64,000 nucleotides of DNA from Aspidapion aeneum (Eukaryota > Arthropoda > Insecta > Coleoptera > Brentidae), in assembly GCA_963576565.1 (NCBI GenBank), contig OY755042.1, positions 97,644,185 to 97,708,184 of the forward strand, in the 5' to 3' direction. Position numbers and translations under genes: made by a program. Positions 1 to 11,751 of the stretch are shown here, piece after piece; the stretch's first letter is position 1, and each line of letters opens with the position of its first letter. The notes beneath the pieces were generated by a model. It saw only the letters and a program-made list of their open reading frames with translations, was not told where the DNA came from and searched no databases.

Positions 1-353
1 ATATTTTATGTGAGAAGAAAAAGTACGGTAGCGAATGCGCAGTTTAAAATATTGATTTGGTTTTCGGTTTTCTGAAAAAAACGGGACTCCATTTAAGTGT
101 GAAAAACGTTCAACTGAAAGTAAGTTTAATTAAATTTCTTTGGTGTGAGGTTAGAGTTCATAAATAGTTTATTAGTTTTGTCTTCCTAGGTGGTATTTAA
201 AAAGTTATTAAAACCAGATGACTAAACTGCACTTTCAACTATTAATTATTGTTCTCACTACAAATGTTTTCGGTATAAAAATAACTCTTGCTTTTAGTCC
301 AAATAAATTTAAGTTAAATGTTTTGATCACGAAAGTTAAAAAAACCTTTTCTT

Positions 354-414
<61 letters not shown>

Positions 415-843
415 TACATATATATATAAAAATTAGTCTACAACCCTCTCCTGGGCAACTTTGGAAAACTCAAAAAGTGTTTTGATTTGATTTTACGCGA
501 AAATGGAGCGTCGCAGAGAAAACCTTTGTTGACAAAAAAAATTGTGTGTGCTTAAGACCACATGGCAGAAGTGTAAACTTTAACAAGGCGAAATTAATAA
601 TACTGGCCTTCATCTGCATCATCATATTGCTCGCTGAATGTTCCTCTCACAGTTAGTCGACTCGAGCCGACTTCACCCGAATGAGCGTTACATAGCCGAG
701 TCTGACGGCTCAGTTCAATTCAGTACCCACAAAAACTACTAAACGCGCCTAAAGAAGTTTACACTTCAAAAATTCCTTTACAATTTTTCTTAAAGGTTAT
801 AGCTCTAGACTTACATGTATAGAAGATAGAGAGCACCAAAATT
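1..843. other. AT-rich non-coding DNA
   Basis: No convincing gene. The only structure is a TA microsatellite at about 354-428. The short reading frame across it encodes mostly Tyr-Ile repeats and is an artefact of the microsatellite. Confidence 0.6.
354..428. repeat. (TA)n microsatellite
   Basis: Almost uninterrupted TA dinucleotides, with two ACA interruptions near the 3' end. Confidence 0.95.
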
Positions 844-1557
844 GACAAAAATCAGTTTTTTGCATTTTACACAAAAACGGTAAGTCGTAGAGAAGAATTT
901 TATTTAAGAGAAATATTACCCATACGAGTCTTCACAATCAATCTCCATAGTCTATAGGTCTATAACGACATGTTTAGAAGGTAGATGGCAGCTAAGTTGT
1001 CAAAAATTGTGTTTTTTTTAGTCGTAGAAAGAAACTTTATAAACATAAAATGTTAAAGGACACAATTTTCTACATTCTTTCCTTTTGGGCCACAGGTTTA
1101 CAACTACGTGTAGAAAATATAGGGCGCCAAATTTGCAAAAATTATTATTTTATATACACATTATAGACAAGAAATCTCCAGGACGCCATTCTCTACAATT
1201 CACCTATGTGAGTCACAGCTCTATGACTTATGGTTTTTGCGTAAAACGAAAAAAAGTATATAATGGGCATTTTCGGCACCCTCTGTCTTCAACACATATG
1301 GTTGTAGAGCTGTAAATTGTCATTGTCGCATTGTAGAGAATTGTGTCTTGATCATTTTAGGTCAATAAAGTTTTTTTTCATGACTTACCGTTTTTGCATA
1401 AATTGCAAAAAACATAATTTTTTCAAATTTTCTTCTAAACGTGTGGTTGTAGACCTATAGACTATGGAGACCGATTGTAGGGAATTCTATGGGTAATATT
1501 TCTCATACATTAAATTTTGCCCTACGACGCGTAAAATGCAAAAAACTGATTTTTGTT
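844..1557. repeat. Inverted-repeat (foldback) element, about 710 bp
   Basis: The left arm (about 844-985) and right arm (about 1430-1557) are reverse complements with scattered mismatches. Shared landmarks are AAAATCAGTTTTTTGCATTT at the outer end and CCATAGTCTATAGGTCTA further in. No protein domain is seen between the arms. It looks like a non-autonomous transposable element; target duplications were not resolved. Confidence 0.7.
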
Positions 1558-1860
1558 CGCTATTTTTCAGAAAAAAAAATTAATAGCGGCAACCATGTAG
1601 ACCAAACGTCACCCTTGCATCATTTATTGTTGCCTTTGAGAGGTTATCCGAATAAACGTGCGTTTTCGTTGTTTTTTTTGCAATATTGATCACAAAATTA
1701 AGATTTTTTTTATTAAATAACTTTAAAAATGCCTAAGAAGTGTGACAAAAGTGAAGAGAAGTGGCTGGATTTATCATTTCACCGGTAAGTTTGAATCTCT
1801 TCCAGAAACCGTCATATTGTTTATGATTTGGTAAGACAGTGGTGTGGTTTATAACTTTTT

Positions 1861-1976
1861 AGCTCACACATATACTATACTATAGTAGTGTAGTTTCGAA
1901 AAAAAAAGTTGCTCCGATTTCAAAAATTTTTATATTTCTTTGCGTTTCAGATGATTTTGAAACTTTTTTGTTGCGC

Positions 1977-2007
<31 letters not shown>

Positions 2008-2595
2008 ATGTCTGTCTGTGTGTCTGTATGTCTGTCTGTAACGACCAACGCGCATAACTCAAAAACCGCTTGGCCGATTTTAATGAAATTTGGTACCTAG
2101 GCTGGGTCTTGGGTCGAGATGGTCCCATTTAAAAATGAACAAAATTCACCGAACACAAACCAAATAAAAGGGTGGGGGTAGATTTCAAAAATTAGAGTTT
2201 ATGTGAAAATATGGCGTGTGTGATATTAAACGAAAGGTAATTGAGTCTGCAGTTAAACAAAATACATTTTAATTTATTTAAAAAAAAAAGGGTGGGGTAT
2301 ATTTTAAAAATTAGAGTTTAAGTGAAAATATGGCGTGTGTGATATCAAACGAAAGGTAATTGAGTCCGGACTTTAACAAAATACATTTTAGTTCTTGTTT
2401 TTTTTTAAGGGTGGGGGTAAATTTCAAAAATTTGAGTTTAAGTCAAAACATGGCTTGTGTGGTATCAAACAAAAGGTAATTTAGTCTGGAGTTTAATAAA
2501 ATATATTTTATTTTTTAGTTATATTAGCTCACACGTACACTATAACTATAGTACCTAGTGTGAGCTTAGGGGCCCATATATTGGCAGAGTATTTT
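1861..2595 (+). repeat. Dispersed 730-bp repeat, copy 1
   Basis: One of four related copies (others near 9116, 24933 and 39879). Order: an AGCTCACAC...ATAGTAGTGTG hairpin, an A/T-rich segment, a TCTG microsatellite, a unique block containing CGATTTTAATGAAATTTGG, three tandem subrepeats of about 100 bp starting with GGGTGGGGGTAGAT, a second hairpin ending CTAGTGTGAGCTTAGG, then GCAGAGTATTTT. This copy lost part of the first hairpin. No coding capacity; the class is unknown to me. Confidence 0.8.
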
Positions 2596-3365
2596 ACAAA
2601 ATATTAGTGATTTATTTTACAAAGAAGTTTTAAGAAACATTATTTATTGTTGCAAATTCCCTTATTTTCCCACCTCTAGTGTTTGGGTTTTTTTGGAAAA
2701 GTTTCTGAATTTATTCTGGCAATAATATATAAAAAAATATATTTCTTATGTAAACAACCATTTTCACTCTGTAATGTTATGTTATGTCATGCTACTGTAC
2801 AGTTATTAAACATTTTAAAAATATTCAAATTTATGAGTTTACTAGATTCCCCACTGATCCAAACAAGAGAGAGCTTTGGAGGGAGATTATTGGCCCTAAT
2901 AAGGAGAAAATTCTGTCAAAATGGGCATTCTTTGTTCTGACCCCGTTGATCCTCAGTATGTTCGTTTAGCACCTAGTAGGCACTATCTTGTACGAAATGC
3001 CTTGCCCAAGGTCAGGTGTTAAAGACTAGTTCAAATTAAGAAAACTACTTACTACTAGTGGTTGGTAGTTAAATATTCAACTATCTCTTTTTATTATAAA
3101 GTATACATAATATATTATCACTGGTTGTTTTTGATGTTCAATCATCATATAATGATGTAAAAAAGTAGTTAGAATTAACAAATATAACTATAAGAAGAAA
3201 AAAGGTAGTACCTACTTTTACACAGAAAAAAAAGAGTTTTAACTTCCTTTTCACTTACTTACTGCATAGTCCCTGGTGATTAATTAAAAGAGAGCCTTGA
3301 GTCAAATGGATTAAAATATTGTTCTTAATTCTTATATTTGCCAAATTTAATAATGTTTGTATATA
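2596..3365. other. Non-coding spacer
   Basis: AT-rich, with no gene, clear repeat or conserved reading frame that I can support. Confidence 0.5.
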
Positions 3366-4030
3366 TAGGGTTTCCCATAACTTAGGGGCCATAGGCCAAC
3401 AAGTGATAGAGGAGGTCATGTCTGATCAAAAATTTGTTGTTGGCAATTTTTTTAACTTTTGTGATAATAACTTTAAAAAAACGCAGTAAAAATATGAAAT
3501 TGGGTAGTCTTGTATTAGAACAAAAGCAGTAAATTGAAATTAATTTAAAAAAATTAATTTGAAAAAAGTTAGTCAGTCAATTTTTTTAGAAAATACTATT
3601 TTTTTGGTATGAACTTTTATGAATGCCATATTAAATGCAATGTTTTTTAAATATTTTTTGTTAATAAAAACAAGTCTCTAGCGAGACATAATAAAATATT
3701 ATTGATATTTTTTAAAAGAGAAAGCAAAAATTAATTAAAAAAAAAATATTATTTTTTATACATTTTCGAGGTTATTTTGACAGCCCGTACCTCCTCCACT
3801 TGTAATATTATCAAAAAAGGAGTACCACATTTTTTAATCACAATTAGCTGAGTATTCAGCTGGCTGTCACAGATTTTTTTTTGTATAACCGGTTTTCACC
3901 CACTCCTCTTTAAAAATCGTATATCTTAAAAACAGATGAATGTTGACCCCATGTTATACAAACTTTTTTCTTGGAAATAACCTCCTCTATCACCTGCTGC
4001 ACTACGGCGCCTAAGTTATGGGACACCCTG
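3366..4030. mobile_element. Non-autonomous TIR element (CAGGGTGTCCC family)
   Basis: Ends are inverted repeats of more than 50 bp: TTTCCCATAACTTAGGGGCC on the left and, on the complementary strand, GTGTCCCATAACTTAGGCGC on the right. TA dinucleotides flank both ends (3364-3365 and 4031-4032), fitting a TA target duplication. About 665 bp with no coding region. Termini match the elements at 4334 and 21805. Confidence 0.75.
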
Positions 4031-4333
4031 TATAATAATCACTTAATTATAAATAATATTTTTTCATTTTTATTTTATTTGGTAAATAAAAATTAAATAG
4101 ATTTTTTTATGGAAATCAAAAGTATTTTGTTGATAAAACTGAATAAGTCATATTTTTTAACATTTGCAAATGTAAAAAAACACAGACTCATACCAAATAT
4201 TTTCTAAAAAAACTAATTGCTAGAGTTTAATAAACTAATGAATGGATTTTGGTAAAATAAACCAATGAGTGCTTTTTATTTCGAGGCAAGAGTTTTGCTG
4301 ATAAAATATAACAAAAAATCTATATTATAAATA

Positions 4334-4510
4334 TAGGCTGTCCCATTTTTATCATTTGGGTGGTTTCGGGAACTTCTAGAGAAGATTGAAGAAAAAACGA
4401 CTACACCTTAGTGTGCTTTAATTTGAAGAGAATAATGATGGTAAACATCGCATATCAATATTATAAACATAGAAACCGAAAACACCCAAAAGTGTCGAAA
4501 ATGCACCCTG
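4334..4510. mobile_element. Short TIR element, same terminus family
   Basis: About 177 bp. The left end AGGCTGTCCCATTTTTATC pairs imperfectly with the right end (AGGGTGCATTTTCGACAC on the other strand), and both arms continue with a TTTGGGTG-TTTCGG block. TA lies outside both ends. Confidence 0.55.
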
Positions 4511-5655
4511 TACACTAGGGGATCAAATAGACTCTTTAAATCCTGATGCAAAAATTTTGATAAATATCTCAAGGTCTGAGTATATAATTCGGAGTTTTTG
4601 ACTTTTTTTAACAGAACAAATCTACTTACTGTAAAAAATTTACTAAGAGCAATGTATTACCAAGGTGAAAGAGTAAAAAGCTAAAAAAACACCTTTGACA
4701 ATTTGAAATAAAAAGAAACACTTTTACCTGTGTTTTAAATTTTAGGGATTAAAGTAACACTTTTCTATATCCAGAAAAAAATAATATAAAGTAGATTTCT
4801 TATCTTTAGGGAAAAATAATAAAAATCAAAACTACGGATATTACCAGCTGTAAATAAGTTATTGATTTCTAATATTATAAATCGATAAAAAAATTAATTC
4901 TGTAAAAATAGAATGGCTGTCAAAGCTGTAGCGGTAATATTTTACACTTATTTAAATTTTATAATTTTGGGTGCAAAAATTTTATAGGAAAATGTCTATA
5001 ATATATTTATTTGATTTTCAACAAAATCTGCACGCCCATGGTTTTTCATCGATTTCTCTTTTATACCTCTTACAGTGTTGCCTGCGAGGATTCGGCGAAA
5101 TTTTCTGAGATTTCATGCATGATGAATGAATTTGCGTATTAAATAATGGGGATGCGTCTTCTAGGGTTCCTTGAATTTCTTTGGCCTAGACCCGGTAGAC
5201 CTGTATATATACGGCGGCTGGAAGGTAAGCCAAGGCATCGAAAAAATAAAGTTATTTTTTCGATGGCCAATGACAACAGGTGAAAGCGCCGCTAGTCTCT
5301 AGAGGGCACCACGTAGCCTAAGCCAAGCCGTTAATAATCAATTTTTTAAAATTATTTTTCTTTTTTGATGAAATTTGTCGATTGATGGCTTGTATGATAA
5401 AGAATCGACACATATGCTTTCTGTAAAACAATAACTGCCTACTTGAAAACCCAAATTACCAGTCTTTAACAAATTTATTTAAAAAATCATAAAATTATCC
5501 ATTTTAAGCTACAAAAAACACAGCAAAGATACGTTTAACATCATCTTGAATAATTGCCTAATGAATCGAGGACCTTCCCAACCAGCAAGCACGTCTTGAA
5601 ATGGTTAAAATTCGTTATATAAATTATTTGTTTTTATTTGACCTTGAAATAGCTC
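4511..5655. other. Non-coding spacer
   Basis: No gene or organised repeat recognised. AT-rich with many homopolymer runs. Confidence 0.5.
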
Positions 5656-6699
5656 ATATCGCTCACCGGATGCAATAATGGCACATTCAAAAAATTTAAG
5701 TTTTCAGGAAATCAAGATTTTGTAAATTATGCATAGTAATTTAATTTTTTTTATAAATAAGCTTTTCACCGTTCATAATTTTTTTCATATATATTTAGTA
5801 CTGGTCAAAAAATATATTTTTGAAAAAATAATATTTTTTGCATAAATTAATAACAAAAAAAATAAATAAAATACATGTGCCACTATTGATTTTTGTATTA
5901 AAAAAAAAATACTTTAGGAAAAAGGAACAAACTTTGATGTAGGTACTGGTTTTTATTATCAAAAATATTTTTATTAAGTACACTTTACCAATTTTTTATA
6001 ATATAAAAGTGGAAAGAATGACACAACAATTTCTTTAAACCTATGTAAGATATTAAAAAAAGAAAGTTAACATTTTTTCTAAAAGCAACTACTTAGTAGT
6101 AACTACAGTATTTGGACGTCAACTTTGAGGTAACATTTTTAGCAAACATAAAAACTAGTTTAGTGGTAATAATAAATATTTAACCTATAGCTATCACAAA
6201 CTCAAAAGAACAAATTTTAACTAAGCTATTATTGCTTTAGAAACTTAATAAAATTTACTAAATTTATGCTAAAATTTAGATATTTTTTTAAACAATACTG
6301 GCACAAAAAAAGATGTTCCTACTTCTAAAACCACAAATTTATAAAAAATGCTAACAATATTGGCACAACTGGAAATGTTCCACCAACAGTCTCTTTTTTT
6401 CATATCTTTTTACATGCAATAACGGACACATTTAAAGATGTGCCGTTATTGTCATCACAAACATATCAAAATAATATAAACTTAGCGGACTAAACTTTTG
6501 TGCCGGTGTTGGCCGTAGTACGTGGCAAAAACGCGGTAAAATCAATAGTGACATTTGTGTCATCTGTCGGATTGTTAGCGAGTTTTCTATGTGCCAATAT
6601 TTTTAAAAGATACAGCTTTAAAAAATAAGTATTTTATGCAGATTAACTCAAAACCGCAAAATTTTGAGTTGTGCCACTATTGCATCCGGTGAGCGATAT
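5656..6699. repeat. TIR element, about 1.04 kb
   Basis: Terminal inverted repeats of about 30 bp: ATATCGCTCACCGGATGCAA at 5656 and its reverse complement ending at 6699, with one internal mismatch. The interior is AT-rich with repeated TGGCACA/TGTGCC motifs and no protein. Probably a non-autonomous DNA transposon. Confidence 0.65.
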
Positions 6700-7485
6700 A
6701 GGTTTTTATTGTTTTTTTTTAAACATTTTGGCACAAACTAAGCTTTTTTTAAGGGTTTATGGTTTCTACAAGGAAATACTTTTTAGGGGCAGATTCCCGG
6801 CGAAAATTACATTTTGATATATCAACCCCTTTTTCAGTTTCAAGGAATTTTTTTAAACATTTTTGATTTCGTTATAATTTAAAAACTATCCAACTGACTT
6901 TTATAAAATTTGGTAGTTTCACTCTTGATAGTGTTTACTATTATTAAAAAATTAACTAATCTATGGATTTTCAAAATTTTTACACGGTTGTAAGGACAGA
7001 CAAAATGTCTTCAAAACAAGGTATCACTAGACCCACTTTCCCTATTCAAAATATAGGGGTAAATTATACCCCTCGAAGGGGGTTCGTGCTACAAAAATTT
7101 CAAGATAGCCAAAAAGTGTCCCCCTCGCAAACAAAATCGAGGTGTCCAAGCGTTTCTCCAAATTTGCACGAAAAATACCTAAAAACACCTCTGGTACCTT
7201 TTGGTTTGGCCACCCTGTATGTTTCCCATGATTTGGCTATTCCCAATCTGAGGGCACGGCAGTGCCTGACCAAGTTCACGCAACTGCTGTACCATCTTTT
7301 GTTGAAACATTACAGGACATAATTGAACCTGAATGAACCTATCTAAAAATCTACTTCATAATAAGCTACTCAAACTTTTCACAGTCGAAGATCTTCATAT
7401 AGTTCACAACCCCTCCAAGTTTCATAGACTTCCATAAAGCAGTAAAGTAGTTATATGAACCGAACTCACTCATGTATAGATCATC
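6700..7485. other. Non-coding spacer
   Basis: An open stretch of 119 codons at 6963-7322 has no recognisable domain and no splice context, so I do not call it. GGCCACCCTGTATGTTT near 7205 looks like one end of a CAGGGTG-type element without a matching partner. Confidence 0.45.
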
Positions 7486-8033
7486 AAAATTCAACTGTAC
7501 TTCCAGACATGCTACAAAGCTGGAATTTGGCAGACAGATAGAAATTTTGACCAAACCCTTGGGAAAACTAAAAAAATCCCAAAATTCTAATTCACTCTCC
7601 TTCCCTATACATGTAAAGTTATGTAAAAGTAACATTGCTCACTTCCAGAAACGCTAGAGAGCTGAGCTTTGGCGGACTGATAGGAACTATGATAAAATTA
7701 TAGGAAAATATTTAAAAACCCCAAAATTTTAATTTACTTCTTTACCCTATAAAGGTAAAGTTATGTCTAAGTAACATTGCCCACTTCCAGAAACGCTAGA
7801 GAGCTAAGCTTTGGAAGGCCGATAAGAACTATGACAAAACTATATCAAAAAATTTAAAAACACCAAAATTTTAATTTATTTCCCTCCCCTATAAATGTAA
7901 AGTTATGTAAAGTAAAAGTAACATTGCCCACTTCTAGAAACGCTAGAGAGCTGGAGCTTTGGAAGGCTGATGGGAACTATGATAAAACCATGGGAAAAAA
8001 ATCAAAAAACCTTAAAATTTTAAGGGACCAATA
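7486..8033. repeat. Tandem array, four units of about 141-148 bp
   Basis: Units share ACATTGCCCACTTCCAGAAA, CGCTAGAGAGCT, GGAACTATGAT and a TATAAAGGTAAAGTTATG block. The ACATTGC landmark recurs at 7632, 7773 and 7921; an older divergent unit precedes it near 7490. The array runs directly into the TACGTAC array. Confidence 0.8.
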
Positions 8034-8325
8034 AGGTACGTACTATGTTCGTACAATTGTGTACGTACATAGTACGTACATATTACGTCGGTACTTCTCG
8101 GGCCAATTAGGTACGTTCTATGTACGTACAAATGTCTACGTGCATAGTACGTACATTATAGGTACGTACGTTTTACGTACATTTTAAGTCGGTACTTCTC
8201 GGACCAATTAGGTACGTACTATGTACGTACAAATGTGTAGGTACATAGTACGTACAAGTATGTACGTACATAGTACATACAAGTATGTAAGTACATAGTA
8301 CGTACACCAGCTACGTACATAGATG
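8034..8325. repeat. Self-complementary TACGTAC array, block 1
   Basis: Dense TACGTACATAGTACGTAC-type sequence, almost every copy palindromic, within a higher-order unit of about 120 bp starting CTTCTCGGACCAATTAGG. The sequence can fold back at many points. No gene. Confidence 0.9.
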
Positions 8326-8577
8326 TGCTTCCGAAAATTTAACAACGTAATTTGGTAATAGATGCGTACACTAGTTAACATTTAAAGGCATTTGTTAGAG
8401 ATATATTTTTTAAATAATAAATCAAGCAAAACAAACTTAATCAAACCTGTGGAGACTTTGAGTCTCGAGGTAGAACTGGAAGATCCACTCTGAAGTAGGA
8501 ATGTTCAGTGCAGTAGCTGGAATATTTTAAATGATATCTAGTCCTAATCCTTCACTTTCTTTGTTTTAATTTGACGC
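8326..8577. other. Unique interruption between TACGTAC blocks
   Basis: About 250 bp without the TACGTAC motif. No reading frame or recognised element. Confidence 0.5.
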
Positions 8578-9072
8578 CCTATGTACGTACCATGTACGTC
8601 CAGGGTACGTACATTTTATGTACATTCAGGGTACGTACATTTTATGTACATCCAGGGTACGTACATTTTATGTTACAATATACGTACCATGTACGCCTGG
8701 AGTATGTACATTTTACCTTAAAATGAACGTACCATGGACGTTCCTACTAGGAGTTTTTTACATACATTACTACATTTTAGGTGCATTTTTCGTCCCTTGT
8801 GGATCCATAATGGGACGTATAAAAGCCGTACAGAAATAAAGGCCCCAAAGTACGTCGAATGTACGTACATAGTACGTACTTCCGTACGTACTTAGTACGT
8901 CGAATGTACGTACGTAGTACGTACTTCTGTACGTACATAGTACGTACAAATCGAAAGAAAATAATGGCTAAAGTTACGTCCCTGGGACGTACACATGTGG
9001 ACGTAAGTCGAAAAATGTACGTACTATGTACGTATATACGTCGCAGATTTACGTACAAGTTAGGTACATAGT
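8578..9072. repeat. Self-complementary TACGTAC array, block 2
   Basis: Resumes with a 29-31 bp unit (CATTTTATGTACATCCAGGG and variants), then pure TACGTAC/TAGTACGTAC tracts to about 9072. Reading frames exist on both strands only because the motif is its own complement. Confidence 0.9.
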
Positions 9073-9115
9073 ACTGCCCGAATCTCCTTGTTATTTTTGT
9101 TAAAAAATGTATTTT

Positions 9116-9868
9116 AGCTCACACATATACTATACTATAGTAGTGTGAGCTATGGTGATCCTAATTTTTTCGAGAAAAAAAAAGTTGCTCCGATTTCAAA
9201 TTTTTTTTTTATATCTTTGCGTTTCAGATGATTTTGAAACTTTTTTGTTACGCCGTCTGTCTGTCTGTCTGTCTGTATGTATGTCTGTCTGTCTGTGTGT
9301 ATGTCTGTATGTCTGTCTGTAACGACCAACGCATAACCAACGCATAACTCAAAAACAGCTTGGCCGATTTTAATGAAATTTGGTACCTAGGCTGGGTCTT
9401 GGGTCGAGATGGTCCCATTTAAAAATGAACAAAATTCACCGAACACAAGCCAAATAAACGGGTGGGGGTACATTTAAAAAATTAGAGTTTATATGAAAAT
9501 TTGGCGTGTGTGATATCAAACGAAAGGTAATTGAGTCTGGAGTTAAACAAAATATATTTCAGTTTTTTTAAAAGGGTGGGGGTAGATTTCAAAAATTAGA
9601 GTTTACGTGAAAATATGGCGTGTGATATCAAACCAAAGGTAATTGAGTCCGGAGTTAAACAAAATACATTTTAGTATTTGTTTTTTTTAAGGGTGGGGGT
9701 AGATTTAAAAAATTTGAGTTTGTCAAAACATGGCTTGTGTGGTATTAAATGAAAGGTAATTTAGTCTAGAGTTGAATAAAATATATTTCAGTTTTTAGTT
9801 ATATTAGCAGGTACACTATAACTATAGTACCTAGTGTGAGCTTAGGGGCCCATATATTGGCAGAGTAT
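9116..9868 (+). repeat. Dispersed 730-bp repeat, copy 2
   Basis: The most complete copy: intact first hairpin (AGCTCACAC...GTGTGAGCTATGG), TCTG/TATG microsatellite, the CGATTTTAATGAAATTTGG block, three GGGTGGGGGTAGAT subrepeats, second hairpin and the GCAGAGTATTTT end. Confidence 0.85.
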
Positions 9869-10373
9869 TTTTTTTTGGCTTTTCCTATAAGCCTATATAC
9901 TTATAGTATTTTCGTAGTTAAAAAACTGAATAAATTGGTAATAGTTTTAAAGTGATAAATAGATGCTTAGAATATTGTTTCTGTAGTGGCATTCCTTGTT
10001 AGAATTGTAGCGGATGCCGCATAACGATGAGATGCCGCTATACCAAATTTTTATTAAAAAATTAACTACCTACGTGACCTTACTCTACCCCACCCGGGCT
10101 AAAAATTACCAATTATACAATTTAATAATTTTTTATTATTAAGCTCGGGCTCCTACAACTGTTATTGTTAAAACGCTGTGTTAATTTAGTTCTTTAACAA
10201 ATCTCATCAACCGTATTTCCAATGCAAAATATTTTATTACCTTATTCGTTATCGCAAATAGTCAAAATACAAAAAAATCGGATTGGAGCAATGTCGAGCG
10301 CTATTAAAATATGCACAACACGGAACGCTAGCCAAGTTTAACAAAAATACAAAAACAAAAAATCATTGTTAAA
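9869..10373. other. Upstream region of exon A1
   Basis: AT-rich, non-repetitive, immediately 5' of the A1 start codon. A promoter and 5' untranslated region would be expected here, but I cannot point to a specific element. Confidence 0.4.
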
Positions 10374-10916
10374 ATGCGCGGAAGTACCGCCGGTCTACCT
10401 GATACATTTCCTACCAGTGCCGGTACCACCTATTATACGTTAATCACCGCTTTAGATTTGCTATTCTCTTCAGTGGTAGTGTGTCCCTGCGTGGTCGGGT
10501 ATTGGAGAAGTGTCTGGACTCTTATGGACATTTATGTCTTACCGTCTAATCATCTTCTAAGTTCTGTTGTTTCGTTGTGCATCGGGATCTGCGGTCATCT
10601 GTTCTTCCTTCTGTTTCAGAACGTCCTGGAAAAGACGTTCCATCCGGACAAGAGTCGTATTCTATTTTATCTTGCAAGTAGACTTTATACGATAATTTTC
10701 GCGTTTGTGTGTGTGAACGGGTGGAGAGGACCATGGGAACTCCTGACCATTCATTCCGACAAAACGGATCTCAAGGGTCTCGTTGTGACCACTTTAGTTG
10801 GACTAGTGGCCCTAATCGCTATGAGGGGGTTGAGGAACGTCTCTTCACCTCCGTGTGTCATTGTAAACGATGCAGTTAAGGGGTACTTCGAGGTTTTGAC
10901 TATGTTTAGAATAACG
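10374..10916 (+). CDS. Fuseless-like membrane protein, N-terminal-half exon A1
   Basis: The open frame runs from ATG 10374 for 181 codons to a canonical donor (GTAAGT, 10917), phase 0. It encodes four predicted membrane segments in two hairpins. The first hairpin has GYWRSVWTLMDIYVLP (about residues 43-58) and the second NGWRGPWELL. It ends with a conserved MRGLRNVSSPP...FRIT stretch that aligns with the ends of B exon 1 (NRFQ) and of a C exon (MFRMQ). I assign it by pattern to the insect Fuseless family (eight-pass proteins needed at presynaptic terminals in Drosophila). The C-terminal half is not adjacent. The phase fits the exon at 37551, so it may be an alternative first exon of gene B, or an orphan half gene. 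Confidence 0.7.
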
Positions 10917-10944
10917 GTAAGTTGCATGCACACAAAAAACGCTG

Positions 10945-11181
10945 CATTGGCGTGAATGGAAGGTACCATCCATATTCCTGAATGGCAACTATGATTGTTA
11001 AAAAGACAATTCTCATATTTCACTAATAGGTCCCGCTGAATTAATAACAGGTGCCATTGAATCAACAACTAGCTTCTCTTGATTTCTTATTCAATAAGTT
11101 ATGGCCATTGCTTTAAAGGGATACCCATTAAAAAAAATTGCCATTCAGGAATATGGAAAGTAACTGTCATTCTCGCCAATG
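10945..11181. mobile_element. MITE-like inverted-repeat element beside the A1 donor
   Basis: Inverted ends of about 45 bp: CATTGGCGTGAATGG and CCATATTCCTGAATGGCAA on the left pair with TTGCCATTCAGGAATATGG and CATTCTCGCCAATG on the right. It lies 28 bp downstream of the A1 exon end. The same element follows A2 at 11752-12247, so it predates the tandem duplication. Confidence 0.75.
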
Positions 11182-11297
11182 TAGATAACTAGTTTAAGTA
11201 GGAAAGTAGGTAAAAAGTGTAAAATTGGGTACTATTGGGGAATTTTGGGCGCGTTTATTTAATAGAATTTCAAAAAGTTCCGATAACATTTTAATGC

Positions 11298-11723
11298 GTG
11301 GTCGGTTATTGGAGAAGTGTCTGGGCTCTTATGGATATTTACGCCTTATCGTCTAATCATCTTCTAAGTGCTGTTGTTTCATTGTGCATCGGGATCTGCG
11401 ATCATCTGTTCTTTCTTCTGTTCCAGAACGTCCTGGATAAGACGTTCCATCCGGACAAGAGTCGTATTCTATTTTATCTTGCAAGTAGACTTTACACGAT
11501 AATTTTCGCGTTTGTGTGCGTGAACGGGTGGAGAGGACCATGGGAACTCCTGACCATTCATTCCGACAAAACGGATCTGAATGGTCTTGTTGTGACCACT
11601 TTTGTTGGCCTAGTGGCCCTAATCGCTATGAGAGGGTTGCGGAACGTCTCTTCACCGCCGTATGTCATTGTAAACGATGCAGTTAAGGGGTACTTCGAGG
11701 TTTTGACTATGTTTAGAATAACG
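11298..11723 (+). pseudogene. Tandem copy A2 of the Fuseless-like exon, 5'-truncated
   Basis: About 94 percent identical in protein to A1 from GYWRSVW onward. The frame is open for 142 codons to an intact GTAAGT donor at 11724. The first 40 or so codons, including the ATG, are missing: a deletion joins the upstream repeat sequence to TGCGTGGTCGG, and an in-frame stop (TAA at about 11292-11294) precedes it. The only ATG at the junction (11294) is out of frame. The intact remaining frame suggests recent truncation or use as an internal exon, but I favour pseudogene. Confidence 0.7.
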
Positions 11724-11751
11724 GTAAGTTGCATACACACGAAAAACGCTA

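Noticed and set aside
218..436. 72-codon frame with Tyr-Ile repeats
   Set aside because: Translation of the TA microsatellite; no coding signal.
1909..2100. Open frames on both strands rich in Cys-Leu-Ser-Val or Thr-Asp-Arg-Gln
   Set aside because: Produced by the TCTG microsatellite inside the 730-bp repeat.
6963..7322. 119-codon frame
   Set aside because: No domain, no splice context, and composition like the surrounding AT-rich DNA.
8618..9071. Overlapping frames on both strands with Tyr-Val-Arg-Thr repeats
   Set aside because: By-product of the self-complementary TACGTAC array.
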